Below, piece after piece: positions 1 through 12,120 of a stretch of 64,000 nucleotides of DNA (its first letter is position 1; every line of letters starts with the position of its first letter). The notes under the pieces were generated by a model. That model made no database searches, was not told the DNA's origin, and was given only the letters and a program-made list of their open reading frames with translations. The translations under genes and the position numbers were made by a program. The stretch comes from Linepithema humile (Eukaryota > Arthropoda > Insecta > Hymenoptera > Formicidae): the NCBI RefSeq assembly GCF_040581485.1, contig NC_090128.1:25326931-25390930 (forward strand), written 5' to 3'.

Positions 1-560
1 GATTTCTACAGCCGATGAACAGATAACACGCGCGGTAAATGTCGCAATTATGGTTTTCGCAGGAAAATCGGTTATGCTAATCGAACCGGCAGTACTTCGC
101 TATTCATCGTTACGTGACTTCGTCGCGAAGTCAATTACACGGGTAAATTAAAGTTGGTGAGCAAATCATCATACGTTTGATGCATTCAATGCAAATCGCC
201 AGGCCCGTTCCGTGCCGCGGGTGTATATAACCCATTAATGCACGTATGAATGTCACTTGGGATTGCGCATAACTCATTCGGGTTAAAGTCTCACCGCCGA
301 GGGCAAGAGTCGGTATCGATGGCGATAAAATGCGCCGATAGCGCAGCACGCGTAGACAATACGGCGACGCCGCATAGTGGATCGATGATTAACAAATAGC
401 GGAAATCTATAAATAGCAAATAGCTAGAAGTTTAAAGAGATCTAAAAATATAGATCGATTATATAATCTTTGTATGATGAAATGTGAGAGATCACTCTCT
501 GACGCTGCATGTCATATGAAATGCATAGATTTTATGTTATATTATAATTATATTATTGTA
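1..560. other. No recognised gene
   Basis: Mixed-composition sequence with several CpGs in the first 370 bases, then AT-rich. A 72-codon open frame on the - strand (131-349) has no recognisable motif and is probably chance. I see no RNA gene or repeat here. Confidence 0.5.
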
Positions 561-574
561 GGCGTCGAAAAATT

Positions 575-700
575 GAGGAGCCGACCGGGTTTTGAATCGG
601 AATACCTCATAACACAGCCTAGCACTTAGCTTATTTCTCCACGAGAACTCCACTAGTCTTACGATTCTTCCGACCGTCTACCAAATATCTAATCAAGCAT
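575..700 (-). repeat. tRNA-like / SINE-like remnant
   Basis: Read on the - strand, this stretch starts and ends with GGAG/CTCC-like bases. It carries a T-arm/B-box-like string (ccgattcaaaa followed by cccgg) and a region resembling D-arm and anticodon-arm spacing. The B box is degenerate compared with the GGTTCGANTCC consensus, so a working tRNA is unlikely. A decayed tRNA-derived SINE head is the more likely reading, but this rests on local resemblance only. Confidence 0.25.
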
Positions 701-716
701 GGCCTCTTAAATGCCT

Positions 717-815
717 ACATTACATTATATTATATTATATTATATTATATTATATTATATTATATTATATTATATTATATTATATTATATTATATTATAT
801 TATATTATATTATAT
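717..815. repeat. (ATTAT)n pentanucleotide microsatellite
   Basis: A nearly pure array of the 5-base unit ATTAT/TATAT runs for about 95 bases. Confidence 0.95.
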
Positions 816-949
816 ATAATCAAGGAATACATGACAACGAAAATTACAAAAATGAACAAATGTATGGATCAGTAAGATCATAGATCCTTTAATAAATTTT
901 TAGAATAAAAAAAAGGAAAACGAAACGCAATATCGAGAACCAGCAAGAA

Positions 950-2265
950 ACCGAAGATAAAAATAATTGAAAAACGTAAAAAACGGTTAGATATAGAATC
1001 GACGACGAGCAGCACATTCAACGACGATGAGAACAAAGTATCATTCGCCACACGATTGAAAAATCTGAAACAACGAAGACGAAACTTGAGAAAACACCAC
1101 TTCCACCATCCTCCGTCACGTCCTTTAATGCTCTAACCATACCGTCATCGTCGCGGCGGGCACCATCAATCGCAACATCCAAAACACTCATGAAGAGTAA
1201 GTGAATCAAAGTTAAAATTAATTCAATTATATAAATATAAATATATTATATAAATATATTATATAAATATATTATATAAATACATATATTAAAATATTAT
1301 ATTATGTTATATATATTATATTTATTATAATATATTAATTATAATTAAAAATATAAATCTTAATATTTTTATTTATAAATTATATTATGTTATGATATAC
1401 ACAGGCGGGATAATACGATTTAGCGAGAAGATCTGGAATCGGACATCCTCATATCAAAGATCAAAAAAACCATAAGAAAATTGAACGATAGAAAAGCCGT
1501 CGGTGCAGACGGAATCATAACCAAGATACTAAAAGCCATGAGGCTAAAGGGTTTTTTTACAGAAAACTGCAGATATCAGTGAAACACTTAAAGTACAAAA
1601 CTCTTAATAGAAGTTAGAAATAATATGGCGTTGTTAAATAATAAAAAGTGTCTACAAAAAAATATATGGAAAAGAATTGCAAACAAATTTATTGAAAAAG
1701 GCTATAACGTAACAGAAGAACAATGTAATGCTAAATGAAAAATTTCTGATATTACATGCCAGCAAAATAATGCTGAACATCATTAATAAATGATTCAAAG
1801 CATTGAATTTCATTAATTGATGAAACGTTACTTAAACCAAGTGTTTCTACAGATTCTGCATATTCTCATGAGAAGGTGCACCTTCATTTTGTATTGTTCA
1901 AAGAATGCTTATTTGAAACTTACACAACCGTTTAAACAATCATAATTTTTAAACGGTGCAACTACAAATGAAAGCAAACTCACTAGACCTCAAAAAAATG
2001 GCCAAAGAAATGATGTCAATCGACCTTCATCCCGTTTATAAGGTAATCCAACAGAACGCAAAAACTACCGAACAGAAGCTCTGATATCACACGCCAACAA
2101 AATAATACTCTTGTCAACATCATTAACAAATGACTCAAAGCATTCATCTTCCCCCGGAGATTTCCGACGTGGAAGCAGGCCTTTGTACCGAGAAGAAACA
2201 CCCGCGAACAGATACTGAGCACCAGACAGATAAACGAAAAAGCCAGGGATTTAATGGCATTTTTT
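950..2265 (+). mobile_element. Decayed LINE (non-LTR retrotransposon) fragments
   Basis: Several short reading-frame pieces on the + strand look like parts of a non-LTR reverse transcriptase. Bases 1460-1553 translate to a lysine-rich helix followed by KAVGADGI, close to the KxPGxDGI motif at the start of LINE reverse-transcriptase domains. Bases about 2100-2250 contain FPRRFPTWKQAFV, resembling the FPxxWK region just downstream in R1/Jockey-like elements. Stops and frame changes break everything, and a Myb/SANT-like piece sits between the two fragments. The bases after that piece (about 1743-1830) repeat about 2075-2150, so the same LINE stretch is present twice. The clade cannot be assigned from this much sequence. 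Confidence 0.6.
1598..1742 (+). pseudogene. Myb/SANT-like DNA-binding domain remnant
   Basis: The frame starting at 1598 gives a three-helix Myb/SANT-like pattern: LLIEVRNNMALLNNKK, then IWKRIANKFIEKGYNVTEEQ, then CNAK followed by a TGA where the family has tryptophan (KWKN). Spacing of the tryptophan, the aromatic GYNVT turn and the QCNAK segment matches Myb/SANT-like (MADF-related) domains common in insect genomes and in Harbinger-type transposon accessory proteins. No start codon or further domain is visible, and the piece is embedded in LINE remnants, so it is a dead fragment. Confidence 0.55.
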
Positions 2266-2269
2266 GGCG

Positions 2270-5050
2270 TTACGTCTCTCTGCGGTGATCAATACGAATT
2301 GACAACCCTAATAATCCAATCTAAACGAAGCGAAGATGACGACGCATGTAGCACACACCGTATCAAATTTGTGGTGTGAATAATTTCGACCGCGGAAATG
2401 ACGATGTACAACTGTCTAAGTGTAATTTCCTACGCATCGATTCATTTCGTTTATCTCAATAACAAATGGAAGCTCTCGCAAACACTTTTCATGTCTCTAT
2501 TGTAAAAATGAGAGATCAGCAGAAATATTCGAGAGACAATAGCCGTGTGTTCCGAACCAATCGGAATAAAAACGACGAAAATAAAGCTCTGGACATTTAC
2601 AAAAAACGCACAGTAAATCCCTTAATATCTCTTAAAAAGTCGCGAAAAGTCTTCTTTGGTTAACATTTTATTCGTTCTTACACTTATCTGTATTTTTTAC
2701 GAGATTTCTTAGAATGAATTTCGGTAACACAAAAGTCTTCTAACATGAAAAATTTCTATAAAAACGCGGAAGTATCTTTTGATATAATCTGAAACTTTTT
2801 GCATTGCGTTTGTGTAGAGTTTGAAATAAGTTATATTTTATTCTAACCTTTTTTTATTTAAGTTAAATAATTTTTTATTACATTACTTATTTCGTAATGT
2901 TAAATCATAATAATAAAAAATAGAAGTAATAGAAAAATTGTTTTCTTTAATATCACATTACTTTTGCAATTTTAAGCATAACAATTTTATACGCAAATAT
3001 AACGTTTTTTGTTTTAGATTGATATTAAGTAAAAATTTTCAGTTAAAAATTACTTAACTATCAACATTTCGAAAATTCTTATTTTATCTCATTAAAAAGG
3101 GTTTCCAATCAATATATAGTTTGGGATTTCCACACATTAGAATGTAAAATAAAATATATACGTCCATTGAATTTAATAGGAGCGTCGAGGAATGCATGAC
3201 AAAATGGGATATTTTGAAAAATTTATTCCAAAATGAGGAAGTAAGAATGAGAAATAATAAGGACTATATCACATCGTGATATGCTTTTGAGCCATTGCAA
3301 TTTTTCATTGGACGAACTAGACGTCTTAAAATGACGTCCAAATATCGTAAAACTGACGTACTTTTGTCTTATCTTAATGACGTTATAAATTGACGTGGAA
3401 AAAACGTCATTATTTCTTATTTCTTTGACACATTATTTCTTTGACACGAATGAATTAAGCAATGTACAATCAATGTATCAAATATTCCGAAAATCAAACG
3501 AATCAAATAAAGCAAGGTACCTTCTAAACATTTTACATCAAAATTATTAGTTAAAACTGATAATAGAGACGATACTAAATTCTGTCTGGAAAATCCTGAT
3601 CATTTTCATATTTATACACACTACTGAGCATGTTGCAGCTCGGTAGTGCTCGACTTAAAGCGCTATTACGTTACAAGAAATGCTCTATCGTCTGTACATG
3701 GCTTGACTACTCATGCGTTAGAGGTGCACAGCGTGAAATCCTTCTGAGAGGGATTAGAGGGGTCATTGGTTGTTTCTCCAACTTGCTAGAATCATAATAT
3801 CATACTATCCTCCTCAAATTATCCTTCTGGAATGTAAAAAGTTCCATTGATTTTCATACTCCTATGCAGCTTTCATCCATTCATCTGCAATTTTAGGGAT
3901 TTGAAATAAAAGAAAAATAAGTCTTAAATAGCTAAAATATAAGGTTTTAGGTAGTGAGACCATACTTTTTTACTTTTAACGGTCTGGCCACAATTTCTAT
4001 CGTACAAAATGACAGACAAACTAATAGACAGACACATGAATGAAAACATAAGAGTTTCTTTAAGATGGACCTAAGTTTTTCTCTTTCACCTTGATTGAAT
4101 TGAATTTTGATTTTGACAAGAATGCCAGAACCTAATATTATTATAATTTTTAAAATATATACCTTTTAAAATATATGGTTTAGGGCGAAAACCAACTGAC
4201 AGATATTATGTGGTGACAATCATTGTCTTGCTCTTACAAAGGATTGAAAAGTAAATTATTGTGGCATGACAATAAAGATTTTTCGCATTATGTATCATGC
4301 ATTATGCGAGTGGCAGTTTGTATTCACAACTTATACACATTTGTTTCAAAATTTGAATACACTGTAGAAAAATTTCAATAAATTCACACAAATAAGGTGC
4401 AAAAATTACAAAATTAATTCCGTAAATATAAAATATTAAATATAAAAAATTATGTAGTTTAACAAAAATTATGTAATTTCACGACGTAATTGTTTTTCAA
4501 CGTAATTGCACAACGGAAAAAATTGTACATTTCATTCAGTAATTGCTAAATTATCAATATACATTTAAGCAAAAAAAGAGATATTTGTGCTGATGTGTTA
4601 CACAGAAACAATCACAAAAAAATCTTTAAAAAAATTTTTTTTTATATTTATAATCGGAACCTTTACAAATTATAATTTAAAAAAATTTGTTATCCAAAAA
4701 TTTAGCTAAGCGTGACATTTTCTCAAGCATGATTCGATTAAGATGAGTTGATTATGAATGATTGCATTTAATGTAAAAATCAACAAAAAAAAAAATTTTT
4801 TATAACAATCTCAAATATAATGGCCAACCCAAAGACCGAAACGTTTGTGTTTTAATGTGCTTATAACGTAAACAACAAATTCGAGCAGTCAATAAGTCCC
4901 AGTTCTGGCTCTGTATTAGCTCATGAATATGGGTGAATTATTGCTCAAATATAAAATTGTGATTTTAAATTGTTATAGAAAACTACGCCAGTCGAAGAAA
5001 AGATAATTTTTACACACAACTCAACAAGCTGTACCTTTTTCCGGCGCAGC
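2270..5050. other. AT-rich stretch without a recognised gene
   Basis: I see only short chance open frames, such as 2466-2663. At 3320-3410 the half-site TGACGT/GACGT recurs about five times within 90 bases. Bases 3600-3800 are less AT-rich, with no recognised content. Nothing supports a gene. Confidence 0.5.
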
Positions 5051-5059
5051 AGTTTCCAA

Positions 5060-6925
5060 TCGAAATGACTCATCCTGCTCAGCTCGTTAGTCTCTCCTTA
5101 TTGTTTCTCTTCACCGCCTTCTCTATCGATTCTATTTCTTCGTCCTTTCTAACCGTCGTAGACGAACGAAAGCGAGTTTCGCTCGACACTCTCCCAGTTA
5201 ATTTATTCCCACGACATGTGCATTCGCGGCACAACTAGGTTTCGTTCATGCGCCTCAGCAGAACAAACCACGATAACGACGACGATAACAACAACGCGAA
5301 TGAGGGCACGAAGGGCAGAACGTGGCGGTACGGACTTGGCATTCCAGGCGCGGTATCCCGACATCGCAACAAAACGGCCGCTCCGAGATCCTCATTGTTC
5401 TCGGATCGCGCGCCTGAGGATACGTGTCCTTGACGTGGACAGCGGCATCCGCCCACCTTCGAATGCATGCACCAGGATAGCTCGAAACCAACCGAGAGCG
5501 CGGGAATCCGCTCGCGGACGAAAAGTCCGTCAAGGTCCCGAACGGGATTTCACGTTCGAGAGACGCTTTTGACAGTTGGACGGTTCCACGTCCATGAGGA
5601 GGAGCAGGTTCGTACCCAGGGTCGCCCCAGGGAAAGCCCCCGCCCTTCTCACGAGGAATCACAAAACGCGCACAATCACAACCGTTACGAATTACATGAA
5701 CGATTTAACGACAATTCCGCGCTGAATGTATCCCCGAAAGATCGCGATGATCGCCAACGTTCTTGAGGTATGCGACGCAAAGTGGCTGAAACGGCGTTAT
5801 TCTGTCGAACAGACACACTCTACGCGCGGTACACATCGCATACGCACACATGTACACGCGCGAAACCTGATTCTGAGACCGTCGCGTGAACGTGCCGCGA
5901 GATTACTTTGTAATTTTCAGGAAGATTTACACGGCACTTCGGGACGCCTGCACCGGCGGTAATCCGGCGACGCCGCCGAGAGAGCCGGCCCCACCTCACC
6001 CGGGGAGGTATTCGTGTGTCCGTGAAATCCGCATACTCGAGTTAACACAACCACCTTCTTGCCGAGCCGCGCGCAAGTCATTCAAACACTTCACTCTTCT
6101 CACGACTACAGCCGCCCACTTGGCTCAAAAACAAGTCAACATCTTGCTCCGAGACGTCGCAAAGATGCGGAGACCCGCCGCGCTGCCATTTCTCTCGGCC
6201 ACCCCGAAAGCGTAACCGAAAAACGGTACCGTCTACGCGAATCATGCGAGTCCCTCTCACAGCGACTTCACGAATTCACCTCTCGTAATCACATCTCTCC
6301 GTTCACGATAGAGCAAAGAGCTCTCGAGTCGAACAACACGATTTTTCTCCGTCAGATTAAGACGCTGTTTCGGATTTGAGAGACGTCAATATATCCGACT
6401 TTTGTGTCCTGAAACGATCTCATTCCTACTCGCGTTTCACCCTCTCAATTCTACCCTCAGTAAACGAACACTCTGAACGCGCACAACACTCGCTCGGACA
6501 CTATCGACTGACCCGGTTCCGCAAGCGGCGCTGTTAAACGCGCGTTTAAGCGGCGCATCCGACGCGACTTTCTCGTGGTACATCGAAGGCAACGGTAGCA
6601 TGAAACCGCGCGCGAATAAGCAAGAACGAGGGTGGCCGGCGCCGTGGGCGACAAAAGTCGAGATGCATCTCGACGCGGAGGATGCAGGGCGACGTACTGT
6701 CAAAATATCCGTCAGGCGGTTCCGCGGAGCGGACAGGACAGCACTGGGAAATACGGGCATGCGTGATAACGTTTCTCTCTCGTCGTCGTCGTCGTCGTCG
6801 CCGACGTCGACACGGGGATAATCGAACTCCCTCGGCATTCGCGTGGCGCGGAGGAAAGCGGTCTGAATGGAGGATAACGGGGCAACGTTATGTACAACGG
6901 TCTAACCGAACAGAGGCATTGCGCT
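5060..6925. promoter_or_regulatory. CpG-dense island, possible promoter/5' exon region
   Basis: This 1.9-kb block is strikingly richer in G+C and in CpG than its AT-rich flanks. Stops are rare, so many overlapping open frames appear on both strands (longest about 135 codons on the - strand at 5255-5662 and 133 codons on the - strand at 6437-6838). None shows a domain, signal peptide or biased residue pattern I recognise, and they contradict each other, so I call none as a gene. A (CGT)n run lies at about 6778-6808. Unmethylated CpG-dense islands in hymenopteran genomes often mark promoters and first exons, so a 5' UTR exon of a gene outside the window is plausible. Confidence 0.4.
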
Positions 6926-6929
6926 CTCC

Positions 6930-8040
6930 TTTTTCTCTTTTGAATGAATAATCGCGATAAAAATGGCGGATCACTGGTAGAACGCGCTTGTTAGCACTGC
7001 TTGTGGCAACTACATGACAAATGCAACATGAGAGAGTAAAGAGTGCAATAATGTAATAATGTATACACGGACATAAATGAGCGACTGTTTCAATCAAATA
7101 TACGCATTTATAATGTAAAATAATGTAAAATAACAAGAAGTGTAAAAGGCGTATGGCTAAAAGTGAATAAGTACAATGTAAAGCAATGGTACAAAAAAAA
7201 GTAATAATAATTAATGCTGCTGTGACGTACACTTCAACATAAATATGAAAACTGTTTATATTTTTTATTAATAATTTATATAATTGATCTCATCGTCGGA
7301 ACATGGACAATATAATCCAATTTTCAATTATATATGTATATTTAATGGCTGTTCTCGCGATCTACATTAGGAGAAACTTATTTCATTATTGTATAAGATG
7401 CCTTAAACGAAAAAAAATACGTTGCAGTTTTTGACAAATAACTATTGGAATTTTCGCAAAGTATTATTTCGCAAGTATTAAAGACATTTGTGGGACACCG
7501 ATAACTTTTTCAAAATTTGATTACTGGAACTTTTATTTTGCACAACACGATGATTCTAGCCATCTATACGTATATCTCTCTTTCAAAATTCAGATGATTC
7601 TTTCTTCTGTTAAATTAACGATCTTGAAAATATATGTTGTCGCATGATATTGATAGGATCGATGTTCATTGGTGATACGGCACTTTAAGCGCACGATGAA
7701 AGAGGCATTCAATTACCGGCGCCAACGGGAATGACAAGTCGCAAAGTCTTGAATCCGAACAAGAACTTCTCTAATGAAACGATTCGTTACGCTATGTTAC
7801 GCCCAAAAGAGGTTTAAATTTTTTACGCCTCTTACACTTCTATTTCGAGCGATATTTGACAAGCAAGCCATCAAATAATTAACAAATTTCAGTTTAAATG
7901 CGCAAACCTAGAAATAATTTTATAAAGCTTTGACTAGAACATTGTTATTTCAGAATTTGTTATATTATACATATATATATATTGTTAAAAAAAAAATAAA
8001 TTCACCATAAAAAAATGAGGATCAAAATAAACCACATTAA
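6930..8040. other. AT-rich stretch, nothing recognised
   Basis: A 114-codon open frame on the - strand (6888-7232) is rich in Cys, Leu, Ile and Tyr, typical of AT-rich noncoding translation. I see no gene or repeat. Confidence 0.5.
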
Positions 8041-8048
8041 AAAAATGT

Positions 8049-8192
8049 CATTTGTTACAAACCTTTTTATACCACCATGATACGGGGTAAATATTCACCC
8101 CGTATCATGGTGTAAATGTGATCAGGTCGTTTGGAAAGATCAGGAAAAAATGAACAAATTTGAAGAATGTTATAAAAAGGTTTGTTACATCA
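8049..8192. mobile_element. MITE-like nested inverted repeat
   Basis: An outer inverted repeat (acaaacctttttata near 8055-8071 against its complement near 8170-8186) encloses a strong inner hairpin at 8073-8114, where CCATGATACGGGGT faces ACCCCGTATCATGG across an 8-base loop. The nested layout and the size of about 140 bases fit a small non-autonomous DNA transposon. Confidence 0.55.
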
Positions 8193-8199
8193 GAATACA

Positions 8200-9540
8200 T
8201 AAATAATCAATTTTTATCAAAATTTAATAATTTTTAAGCGATATTTAAAAAGGCAATAAAAACCAAAGTAAAAGAATTAATTGCTATTAATTATTATTAA
8301 GGGAATATTCTTCTTTGAATGCGATTTGCGAACTATTAATCATCGTACACGTAAACCATCACACTAAATTTAATCCTGATGCCACCTGTTAGTCAGCGCT
8401 TGCACTTCTCCAAGCCTGCATCTTCTCAAGTCTGATCAACAATGCAGAACTAAATCGAATGCATATGCAAACAAATAAATTTAAAAACATTTGATTGCTC
8501 ACAAGATTCTTGTTTGTAAATAAATAATAATTATTTTTTTAAACCATTGCATTGCTCAAAGTCGACTGCCGGATACAAAAATGTACGCATTTTTAAGCTC
8601 ATTTATTTCCTAACAAATCCATATTTTAAAAATTTTTCTACAACCTTTTTTAATAAAGTTATGCCATTTAAAAAAAAACCGTATAACTGTAAAACCGTAT
8701 AACCGTTTTTTTATAAGCGACTGCCTACCTCCTGGATTGAGTAATTTATAAATCATGTTCTTCAAGAATATGTATGGTATACTTTTTTAGGATTATTTGT
8801 TTGAACTTTGCATCTGTCTAAACAAATGTTTATTATCGGTAAATTTTTTCCATTTTAAAAAAGCATACATTCTTTGCACATTATCTTATCATGGAGAAAT
8901 AAAAAAGATTTAAGATTTAAAGTATACATTTTAATTTCCTTTTTAATAAGGAAAAATAATTACGAATAAAAATAATTACGAATAGAAAAATCCAAGTAAC
9001 ACAAAATGTCATTAAGATAATCCTAATCCATATATCGCAAAATGTATTAAAATGTTTGTAGAACATTGATAATTATATTTTTAAGCAAAATTTCACCTAT
9101 TTAAAGAAGTAAGAAAAAAAGAGAAAAAAATGAAATAATGCATAAAGCAAATATTCGATTACATGAATTTTATAGATATCCCTTGCAATTTTCTACAGAT
9201 TTGTAAAGACATTTTACAATACAATTGTAAAAGCATTTCATAATGTGTAGATTTTGCAAGGATATCGCGGTTCCAATCGTTAATGAGTCAAGTGTTAATT
9301 ATTTTATCATATTATCACAGAAGAACCTCAAGTGAACTAGAACAACGAGAGAAAAATGGCATAGTGCAAATGTTAATATTATTTTTACAAAAATGAATTA
9401 AGACACACGACTCATTGGTAATTGCAGACACAAAATAACTGAATTGTACAATTACATAATTATACGAACGAAAAAATATGCTACAAAAAACTTGATCACG
9501 TAAACCCAAGAGATACATTTCTATTTCCATTGCGAATGTA
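8200..9540. other. AT-rich stretch with a short LINE piece
   Basis: Bases 8535-8660 repeat two separate parts of the LINE-like block near 14.7-15.3 kb: CATTGCATTGCTC...GCCGGATACAAAAATGTA joined directly to TTTTAAGCTCATTTATTTCC. The piece is therefore an internally deleted copy. The rest shows nothing recognisable. Confidence 0.5.
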
Positions 9541-9544
9541 TTAC

Positions 9545-9785
9545 GTACATTCATATGAACTTATTTCGCAGCGTTTGTAAAAAATGCGTCTTATTAAGTA
9601 TGTTATACATACGGTATACCATGGTAATGAGAAACCATGTGCATCGCTTTTCGCGCGGTAACGCAGAATTAAATAAAGAAAGCGCGCGTATTTGCTTGAC
9701 ATGCGATTCGTGATTATCAAGAATGCAGATATTAAAGAACAGATAACTACCGCACAGAACAGGCAACTCAGAATACATACCAACA
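9545..9785. repeat. Dispersed repeat, copy 1 (partner at 15550-15800)
   Basis: About 240 bases match 15550-15800 in the same orientation, including the CpG-bearing core TCGCTTTTCGCGCGGTAACG and AAGAATGCAGATATT. The divergence (scattered substitutions and indels) suggests an old mobile element copy. Open frames on the - strand in both copies are fragments only. Confidence 0.7.
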
Positions 9786-9789
9786 ATTT

Positions 9790-9935
9790 TTAATTATTAT
9801 TTCTTTTATTTTTGTATTTTTTTTTTTGTATTTTTTGTATTTTTTTTGTATTTTTTTGTATTTTTTTGTATTTTTTTGTTTTGTATTTTTGTATTTTTTT
9901 TGTTTTATTTTTTTATCTTTTTTCTTTTTTTTTTA
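9790..9935. repeat. T-rich (TTTTTTGTA)n simple repeat
   Basis: Runs of T are punctuated by GTA with a period of about 8-10 bases. Confidence 0.9.
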
Positions 9936-10870
9936 ATTGATACATTATTGTAAATATTTCCAAAAACCTTTTTGTTTTTATAATTTTAATCGGACAAATA
10001 AAATTCGCTTCTCTTTTATATTATATTAATTCTTATTGATTGAATCAGTTTAATTACTTGTGCATTTTAATTATCATACATTTACGTAAAACTATTAAAA
10101 TAGATAAGAGGTTTAACGAATTCTAGTTGCCCGACTTGCATTAGAAATCTACGTTTTCCGGATAAAAGTCAATATTGAAATATCCAGCATACACTAACTA
10201 ATAATAACATAATATCAATATTATAATTACCAATGTTATAATTTCCAATAGCATTACTACAATAACATAACTTTGGATTGCTCGATTATGAATATTCTAA
10301 TAATCAAAAGAAGGGTAAACCTATCCAGACAATGGCTCCACTTTGTTATGATTAGATTTGCTGAGTGATGAGTGTGAAAGTGGTCCTTAAAATCGCAAAT
10401 TTATTCACTAAAAACTGATCAGATTTTAGTTTAATCTCCGTGAGCGAGCGCAGAAATGTGAATTTCTATTTGCTTCTTCTTAAAGACATCTTGATGGTGG
10501 CATGTATTTTCTGAATCGTCTTTATGGCAAATAATGTTCTTATTCAAGTGTAGATAATCTTGAAGAGAATGGTTGGCCCGAATGGAAAATCCGAAAAATG
10601 TTCTCTTCGATAATAGTAACTGAGAATAACGCCAGATCTTGTAACGCCAAGATTCAAATAATATGATAGAAATTTTCTCCAAATCTTTTCTTCCTTAAAA
10701 GCATGGGAAAAGTTGAAAAATATAAGATATTCATAGTGTTCTGCAGTTTATTTTGTTATGTATCATTCGAGTGGAGACTGCGTTCCGTTTATCGATTGCA
10801 GAACTTGAGAGCTCTTACGCTAAGTCATTTTTAATGGATGATGACTCAACATCTTAATAACTTAATAACA
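9936..10870. other. AT-rich stretch, no recognised gene
   Basis: An 83-codon open frame on the - strand (10431-10682) is rich in Ser, Lys, His and Ile and has no recognised domain. It lies just before a repeat field on the + strand coordinates. I cannot support it as a gene. Confidence 0.4.
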
Positions 10871-10876
10871 GAGCTA

Positions 10877-12120
10877 TGTAAAATGTTAAATATAACAGAG
10901 AGCGGAAAGATAAAAATCATCTCAATATCACTTCTTCCAAAGATTCATTTAGATGCTTAACGATGATGGGAAGTAGTACCTGAAGATCCTCAGAGTGATA
11001 AACAATCAGTTTGCAAGTAGTAGCTTTGTCCACTTTATTGATTGGCATTTTATACATTAAACCATGTACTTCTCTATGTCCAATGTGTTTGACATTGAGA
11101 ATTTACTGACAAGTAAATTAGTCAGTAATTAGCATCCAGGAGTTTCATTTTGTTCTTCCAGAAGTTTAATTCCATTTGCAGGCAGCAGCTTTGTGCAACA
11201 CTTTACTAATTGGCGTTGTAAAATGTTAAATGTAACAGAAAGCGGAATGATAAAAATCATCTCAAAATCATCTCTTCCAAAGATTCACTTACATGCTTAA
11301 CGATGATGGGAGATGGTAACTGAAGATCCTGAGGGCAATGTGATGAACAATCAGTTTACAAACAGCAGTTTTTGTCCATTTTACTCATTGACATTGTAAA
11401 ATGTTAAATGTAGCAGAAAATGATAAAAATCATTTCAAGATCATCTCTTCTAAAGCTTCACTTATACGCTTAGCGATGAGAAGTGATGAGAAATGGTACC
11501 TGAAGATCCTGAAGAGATCCTGATGCAATAAACAATCAGTGTGCAAGCAGCAACTTTGTCCACTTTATTGATTGGCGCTGCGTATATTAAACTATGTACT
11601 TCTCCATGTCCAATGTGTTTGACATTGAGAATTTACTGACAAGTAAATTAGTCGTTGTCTGAAAATTATACCATTGTTATCAGACAACTATCAGATACTG
11701 AGGTGGCTTAAAAAGAGTTCCAATCAAAGATATTTATTTTTCGTGAGCACCTTGCGTTAAATACATTACCAAATTTGTAATTGTCAAAAATGTTACGATC
11801 GAATCTTTTTCTTAAAAACTCGAAAAAGAATAACAAATATAAAGCATTTCTCGTGTTCTTCGCTTCGCAATTTTTGCAATGTATCTCGAGCTTGTTATTC
11901 AACTCAAGATTTTTGAGCTGCATTTCGATTGTTTGATTGTATTTGACTAGTAGACAATAATGCAATAAACAATCAGTTTACAAGCAGCAATTTTGTCCAT
12001 TTTATTGATTGGCGTTGCGTACATTAAACCATGTACTTCTCCATGTCCAATGTGTTTGACATTGAGAATTTACTGACAAATAAATTAATCAGTAATAAGC
12101 ATCCAAGAGTTTCGTTGAAG
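10877..12120. repeat. Degenerate tandem repeat field, about 3-4 copies
   Basis: A module of about 180-260 bases recurs near 10877-11140, 11217-11400, 11397-11660 and, partly, 11955-12120. Shared landmarks in order are AAAATGTTAAATGT, AAAGATTCA...ATGCTTA, CGATGATGGGA, CTGAAGATCCT, AACAATCAGT, TTTGTCCA.TTTA.TGATTGGC, CCATGTACTTCTC and TTGACATTGAGAATTTACTGACAA. Copies differ by substitutions and by deletion of their tail. On the - strand each copy translates to similar broken peptides containing GHGEVHGL and KLIVYH, so it may be a decayed duplicated coding exon. Confidence 0.7.

Noticed and set aside
5216..6838. Cluster of open frames on both strands in the CpG island
   Set aside because: They are mutually overlapping and motif-free. 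The Asp run in one - strand frame is just the (CGT)n repeat translated.
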